Positions 6,118 to 9,144 of a stretch of DNA of 9,144 nt are shown here, piece after piece (the stretch's first letter is position 1; every line of letters begins with the position of its first letter). Source of the stretch: Planctomycetota bacterium (GTDB lineage: Bacteria; Planctomycetota; Phycisphaerae; UBA1845); NCBI GenBank assembly GCA_022566435.1, contig JADFIX010000090.1:1-9144 (forward strand), in the 5' to 3' direction. Position numbers and translations under genes: made by a program. The notes below the pieces were generated by a model, which searched no databases, was not told the origin of the DNA, and saw only the letters and a list, made by a program, of their open reading frames with translations.

Positions 6118-8055
6118 ATGGCAATCATCGAGCTGCACGGCGTCACCAAACAATTCGGCACACAGATCGTGCTGCGCGACATTACGCTCGATCTTCATGC
6201 AAACCAAACCGTGGGGCTGATCGGCGCCAACGGTGCCGGTAAGACAACGCTCTTCCGCCTTATCGCCGGCGAACTCGCGCCGGATCTCGGAAACATCGTA
6301 CGAGGCCGGGGGCTGCAGATCGGCTACCTCACGCAGGAACCGGACGTTTCACTGGAAAAAACCGTGCGCGAAGAGGTCGGCAGTACGTTCGCCCCGCTAA
6401 TGAAGCTGGAAGACAAGCTGCACGCGGCCGCCGACGAAATCGCCGCCAAGGCCGACGATCCGCAGCTTCCGGAGTTGATGGCCGCCTACGAGCGGCTCAA
6501 CGCCCGATTCATTACGTCCGGCGGGCACACGTTCGAGACTCGTCTGCACGAGATTCTCGGTGGGCTGGGCTTTTCGCCCGCGGACTACGAAGCGCCGATG
6601 GGGCGGTTATCCGGCGGTGAGAAATGTCGCGCCGCGCTGGCGAAGCTGTTGTTGACCGACAGTACGTTTCTCCTCCTCGACGAGCCGACGAACCACTTGG
6701 ACATCGACGCGGTCGGCTGGCTCGAGAAGTTTCTTGCCGCGCATCGCGGCGGTGCGGTCGTCGTGTCTCACGATCGATATCTGCTTGATCGGCTGTGCGA
6801 TCGGATCGTGGAGTTGGAATTCGGTGGCGTCACCAATTACCCAGGAAACTACAGCAACTATGCCAGTGTAAAGCAGGTCAACTTGTTGACCGAACAGCGG
6901 CAGTACCAGAAGGACAAGGAATTCATCGAAAAAGAGCGTGCGTTCATCGCCAAGCATCTAGCCGGACAGCGCACCAAGGAAGCCCAGGGGAGGCGGGTTC
7001 GATTGGAACGCCGGCTCGCGGCCGGTGAGTTCGTGACCGAAACCACGAAGAATCGCAGATCGGCGAAGATTCAATTCGACCAGCGCGAGGCGGATGCGAC
7101 CACGATCCTGCGCTGCGACGAACTCGCCAAGACGTTTGATGACAATGCCTTATTCAGCGATCTTACGTTTCAAGTGTTCGCGGGCGACCGGTTCGGCATC
7201 ACCGGCCCGAACGGCGTCGGCAAGACGACGCTTCTCCGAATCTTGTTGGACGAACATGAGGCCGACGAGGGAACGTTCGAATGGGGACCGAAGCTGCGCA
7301 TCAGCCATTACGCACAGGAGCCGGCCGCGCTCGATCCGGTGCGGACGGTCGTGGAGGAAATCCGCACGGTCTGTGAGGCATTTACCGAGCACGACGCACG
7401 GTCTTACCTGGCGCGATTCCTCTTTCACGGCGACGACGTGTTCAAGAAACTGGGATCGCTTTCCGGCGGCGAGCAATCGCGCGTGCGGCTGGCGTCTTTG
7501 ATGCTTCAGCAACCCGACGTGCTGGTACTCGACGAGCCGACGAATCATCTGGACATTCCCACCTGCGAAGTTCTGGAAGAGGCGCTTCTGGAGTTCACCG
7601 GCACCGTTCTTTGCGTCAGCCACGACCGGTACTTCCTCGATCGGATCATGAATCGCCTGCTGGTGATGCGGAAAGAAAAGTGCCAAGTCTACGCCGGCAA
7701 CTACTCCTACTACATCGCCGAAACGGAAAAACGCCGCCGAAAAGAATCGGCATCGCCGACGCGAGGCACGAAAACTGCCAAGAAGAAGAATCGAAAGACC
7801 GAGCGAACGCAGGCCGCCGAAACCGAAACACCACAATCGAAAACGGCGCAGTACGATCATCTATCGGCGGACGACTTGGAAGAGATGGTCATCGAGCGCG
7901 AGGTCACCCTGGCCGATCTACAAAAACAATTCGCCGACCCCGCCGTGCTTCGCGACCCGGACGCCCTAAGCGAGCTGAAGGAAAAGGTCGACTATGCCAC
8001 GGGTGACCTGGCCGTCGTCGAAGCCGCATGGCATGAGCGGGTGGATTTGATGTAG
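6118..8055 (+). CDS. ABC-F family ATPase (ribosome-associated, Uup/YheS-like)
   Basis: Predicted soluble protein of 645 residues with two fused nucleotide-binding domains and no membrane segment, typical of ABC-F proteins, which act on the ribosome and not in transport. NBD1 has Walker A GANGAGKT (36-43), signature LSGGE (164-168), Walker B LLLDEP (185-190, catalytic Glu189) and switch His218. NBD2 has Walker A GPNGVGKT (363-370), LSGGE (448-452), Walker B with Asp472-Glu473 and His502. The interdomain linker (about 245-325) is helical and rich in Lys/Arg/Glu, as expected for the arm that reaches the tRNA or peptidyl-transferase area. A basic low-complexity stretch (538-580) leads to a C-terminal coiled-coil domain (about 585-645), as in Uup. 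All catalytic residues are intact. Members include housekeeping translation factors and antibiotic-resistance proteins; the length and C-terminal domain favour a housekeeping type, but the subfamily is not certain. Confidence 0.93.
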   Translation: MAIIELHGVTKQFGTQIVLRDITLDLHANQTVGLIGANGAGKTTLFRLIAGELAPDLGNIVRGRGLQIGYLTQEPDVSLEKTVREEVGSTFAPLMKLEDKLHAAADEIAAKADDPQLPELMAAYERLNARFITSGGHTFETRLHEILGGLGFSPADYEAPMGRLSGGEKCRAALAKLLLTDSTFLLLDEPTNHLDIDAVGWLEKFLAAHRGGAVVVSHDRYLLDRLCDRIVELEFGGVTNYPGNYSNYASVKQVNLLTEQRQYQKDKEFIEKERAFIAKHLAGQRTKEAQGRRVRLERRLAAGEFVTETTKNRRSAKIQFDQREADATTILRCDELAKTFDDNALFSDLTFQVFAGDRFGITGPNGVGKTTLLRILLDEHEADEGTFEWGPKLRISHYAQEPAALDPVRTVVEEIRTVCEAFTEHDARSYLARFLFHGDDVFKKLGSLSGGEQSRVRLASLMLQQPDVLVLDEPTNHLDIPTCEVLEEALLEFTGTVLCVSHDRYFLDRIMNRLLVMRKEKCQVYAGNYSYYIAETEKRRRKESASPTRGTKTAKKKNRKTERTQAAETETPQSKTAQYDHLSADDLEEMVIEREVTLADLQKQFADPAVLRDPDALSELKEKVDYATGDLAVVEAAWHERVDLM

Positions 8056-8092
8056 GTGCGCCTGGTGCTTTTCTCGGCACCGTGGTAATCCG

Positions 8093-8419
8093 TTACGACT
8101 CGTGATCCATGAGGATGGCATTCAAATCACGAGCGCCGTGCAGGACGCGGAAAACATCAATACCATCGGGGGTAGGGCGATAGAAAACGAGCCAATTCTT
8201 GAAGCCGTGGATCGGAAAGGAACGAACATCGGATAGGCTTTCGTTTGCCAGTTCGCTTCGTTTACGCCCAAGCCGAGGCATGTCGGCAATTTTCTTGAAG
8301 GTCGCTTCGGCCGCGTCGTAGAATCGTAGTTCCGCGTCCAGGCTATCGCGTCCAATGAAGGTCCCGGATTCCTCCAGATCGTGAATCGCCTTGGGGCGTT
8401 TGTTAATCCTGCTTGCCAT
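8093..8419 (-). CDS. parE: ParE/RelE-superfamily toxin
   Basis: Predicted protein of 108 residues, the usual size of ParE-type toxins. An N-terminal pair of helices (about 8-48, including DAAEATFKKIADMPRLG) is followed by the beta-sheet core: RSFPIHGFKNWLVFYRPT (66-83) and GIDVFRVLHGARDL (86-99). The 'MPxLG', 'F-x-NWLVFYR' and 'RVLHGARD' segments are the typical ParE/RelE landmarks. Characterised ParE proteins inhibit DNA gyrase, while RelE relatives cleave mRNA on the ribosome; the sequence favours the ParE side but does not prove the target. The start codon lies inside the 3' end of the antitoxin gene (17-base overlap), so the two are translated as a unit. The gene ends 37 bases from the convergent ABC-F stop. 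Confidence 0.9.
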   Translation of the reverse strand: MASRINKRPKAIHDLEESGTFIGRDSLDAELRFYDAAEATFKKIADMPRLGRKRSELANESLSDVRSFPIHGFKNWLVFYRPTPDGIDVFRVLHGARDLNAILMDHES

Positions 8420-8771
8420 TGGCTCGCTTGGACCAGCGTTTCTCGGCTTTCTCGCGTAGCGTCTTCCAGTCCTCGTCGGTCATGGGTGACGCCGGTCCGC
8501 TGTCGAGTCCATCGGTGAGCAACTTTTCGAGTGACTGCCGAGTTCGATCGAGCAAGCCGGGAGGCAGTGAGGCTTCTTCACTTTCGGAGAGGTGTCCTTG
8601 CCTGAACCACTTGAGAATAAGCGCCTCGAACGGGGTTTGCTGGGTTTGTTGCCGGTCGCTGCGGATGAGTGAGCGCACGTACTCGGTCGGCGTGCTGAAG
8701 CCGCCTTCGCGGGTTCGTCGGTCCACGAAATCTCGCAGATCATCGGGCATAGAAACATTCAACGAAGCCAT
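8403..8771 (-). CDS. parD: ParD-type antitoxin, ribbon-helix-helix
   Basis: Predicted protein of 122 residues. The N-terminus MASLNVSMPDDLRDFVDRRT and the following EGGFSTPTEYVRSLIRSDR (22-40) form a ribbon-helix-helix DNA-binding domain, with SLNVSMP as the beta strand that reads the operator. Residues 89-106 (LDSGPASPMTDEDWKTLR) resemble the toxin-binding tail of ParD proteins. Between them lies an acidic helical segment (about 45-85) that makes this protein longer than the common 80-90-residue ParD. I chose ATG 8771 because the family starts there and a near-consensus promoter lies just upstream; an in-frame ATG at 8816 would be upstream of the -35 element. There is no Shine-Dalgarno before ATG 8771, and the transcript may be leaderless. 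It should neutralise ParE and, with it, repress its own promoter. Confidence 0.9.
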   Translation of the reverse strand: MASLNVSMPDDLRDFVDRRTREGGFSTPTEYVRSLIRSDRQQTQQTPFEALILKWFRQGHLSESEEASLPPGLLDRTRQSLEKLLTDGLDSGPASPMTDEDWKTLREKAEKRWSKRANGKQD

Positions 8772-8776
8772 ACGTG

Positions 8777-8810
8777 CAATATACCCCAAATGGCGTATAT
8801 TGTCAATATT
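8777..8810 (-). promoter_or_regulatory. parDE promoter with overlapping operator
   Basis: On the minus strand, TTGACA (8806-8801) and TATATT (8783-8778) are separated by exactly 17 bases, a near-perfect sigma-70 promoter. Six bases follow before ATG 8771, which places the predicted start at or within a few bases of the A of ATG. The promoter lies within inverted repeats: CAATATAC (8777-8784) and GTATATTG (8795-8802) are perfect 8-bp arms, and a further half-site CAATATT (8804-8810) repeats the first seven bases apart from its last. Such arrays are typical operators for ribbon-helix-helix antitoxins, and binding here would cover both the -10 and -35. Confidence 0.8.
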
Positions 8811-8890
8811 CGTCATGGACGCTTTTCGTGTCAGATTCCCCCTACGCGATAATCACGTTTATCACCTAGAGAAACAGGGTGGGTGCGTGG

Positions 8891-8912
8891 CCCACGTCTT
8901 TTCAGACGTGGG
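8891..8912. repeat. REP-like perfect hairpin
   Basis: CCCACGTCT (8891-8899) pairs perfectly with AGACGTGGG (8904-8912) across a TTTC loop. No T tract follows on either strand, so it is not a good terminator. It resembles short dispersed palindromes and has a different stem from the three at 5264-5409. Confidence 0.5.
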
Positions 8913-9058
8913 TTGTCGATTCTCCCGTTGGTCTTCGGTAGCGGCTGTGAGACGTAGTCGAATCAATCGAGACGCCAAGTTCAAAAACTGGGGCCATGCG
9001 TCCGACGGAATAATCGCGAACCCACCTCGTAAGGAACGAAGTGATTCTATGAAAGAGC

Positions 9059-9131
9059 GTTCTCCTGCAGAATTCGTTGGACGGCGTATCCGTGTGAGAT
9101 CGCCAAAACGGAATTCTTTCTACAGGAGAAC
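9059..9131 (+). promoter_or_regulatory. structured inverted repeat, possible mRNA leader that masks a Shine-Dalgarno
   Basis: The outer arms GTTCTCCTG (9059-9067) and CAGGAGAAC (9123-9131) are perfectly complementary. Inside them GAATTCGTT (9070-9078) pairs with AACG-(G)-AATTC (9107-9116) with one bulged base, and GGCG-ATC pairs with GAT-CGCC (9083-9104) around a 7-base loop. The outer right arm contains AGGAG (9124-9128), placed 9 bases before ATG 9138. If transcribed, the fold would hide this ribosome-binding site. It could instead be a mobile-element end. Confidence 0.4.
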
Positions 9132-9137
9132 CCCACG

Positions 9138-9144
9138 ATGTTAT
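9138..9144 (+). CDS. possible 5' end of a CDS cut off by the window edge
   Basis: ATG 9138 is preceded by AGGAG at 9124-9128 with 9-base spacing, one of the better Shine-Dalgarno arrangements in the window. Only two codons and one base are visible, so no product can be named. Confidence 0.4.

Larger units (their letters stand above)
8772..9137. other. intergenic region to the right edge, no confident gene
   Basis: The left end holds the parDE promoter/operator, followed by a small GATAA/TTATC inverted repeat (8848-8863), a REP-like hairpin (8891-8912), an imperfect palindrome with AAGGA in its loop (9023-9043) and a larger inverted repeat (9059-9131). One plus-strand frame stays open from ATG 8815 through the window edge, but its third codon positions and amino-acid content look unlike the other genes, so I do not call it a CDS. 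Confidence 0.45.

Noticed and set aside
7150..7860. Minus-strand open frame of 236 codons opposite the ABC-F gene.
   Set aside because: The plus strand encodes an intact second ATPase domain here; the antisense frame is a by-product of its codon use.
8064..8081. GGTGC/GCACC hairpin between the convergent ABC-F and parE genes, considered as a bidirectional terminator.
   Set aside because: It has only 5 pairs, an 8-base loop and no T tract on either side.
8848..8863. GATAA-TCACGT-TTATC inverted repeat, considered as a regulator site.
   Set aside because: The arms are five bases long and A/T-rich. This is expected by chance, and no gene start is placed to use it.
9023..9043. Imperfect palindrome with AAGGA in the loop, considered as a displayed ribosome-binding site for ATG 9049.
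   Set aside because: The 13-base spacing to the ATG is too long, and the reading frame from 9049 belongs to the unconvincing open frame from 8815.
8815..9144. A plus-strand frame open from ATG 8815 to the window edge (110 codons, beginning MDAFRVRFPLRDNH).
   Set aside because: It lacks a Shine-Dalgarno, overlaps the parD -35 region, contains the REP-like hairpin and the inverted repeat, and has Arg/Ser-rich content with little G/C preference at third positions. It needs the sequence beyond 9144 to be settled.

Overview
The window is a stretch of ordinary-looking chromosome from a G+C-rich bacterium. It has no phage, integrase, transposase, rRNA, tRNA or CRISPR signal. Planctomycetota is my best guess, based on the ECF sigma factor translationally coupled to a large single-pass membrane protein, the short palindromic REP-like repeats and the poorly conserved Shine-Dalgarno sites. 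This is inference; no marker gene in the window proves it.

Layout, left to right. Positions 2-106 look like the 3' end of a plus-strand gene that starts outside the window. A minus-strand gene (147-764) encodes a small putative lipoprotein of unknown function. After a gap of about 380 bases comes a two-gene plus-strand operon: an ECF-type RNA polymerase sigma factor (1144-1743), overlapping by 4 bases a membrane protein (1740-2903) that occupies the place of an anti-sigma factor but lacks the usual zinc-binding motif. A strong intrinsic terminator (2961-3005) closes this operon.

Next is a minus-strand pair: a MOT1-type molybdate/sulfate transporter homologue (4068-5246) followed by a crotonase-superfamily enzyme (3131-3988) with an unusual active-site signature. 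The 311-base gap at 5247-5557 holds three REP-like palindromes with a common loop signature. Then come a YjbQ-family protein (5558-5977) and an ABC-F ATPase (6118-8055), both on the plus strand.

A ParDE-type toxin-antitoxin operon on the minus strand (8093-8771) follows, convergent with the ABC-F gene. Its promoter is close to the sigma-70 consensus, is embedded in inverted repeats that look like an autoregulatory operator, and places the predicted transcript start at the antitoxin ATG, implying a leaderless mRNA. The right end (8772-9144) holds another REP-like hairpin and a structured inverted repeat. That repeat would sequester a good Shine-Dalgarno sequence just before an ATG at 9138, possibly the first codon of a gene that leaves the window.

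I found no clear undescribed multi-gene system. The items most worth a second look are the parDE control region, the sigma/anti-sigma-like pair without a zinc finger, the crotonase active site, the REP-like cluster and the structured leader at the right edge.
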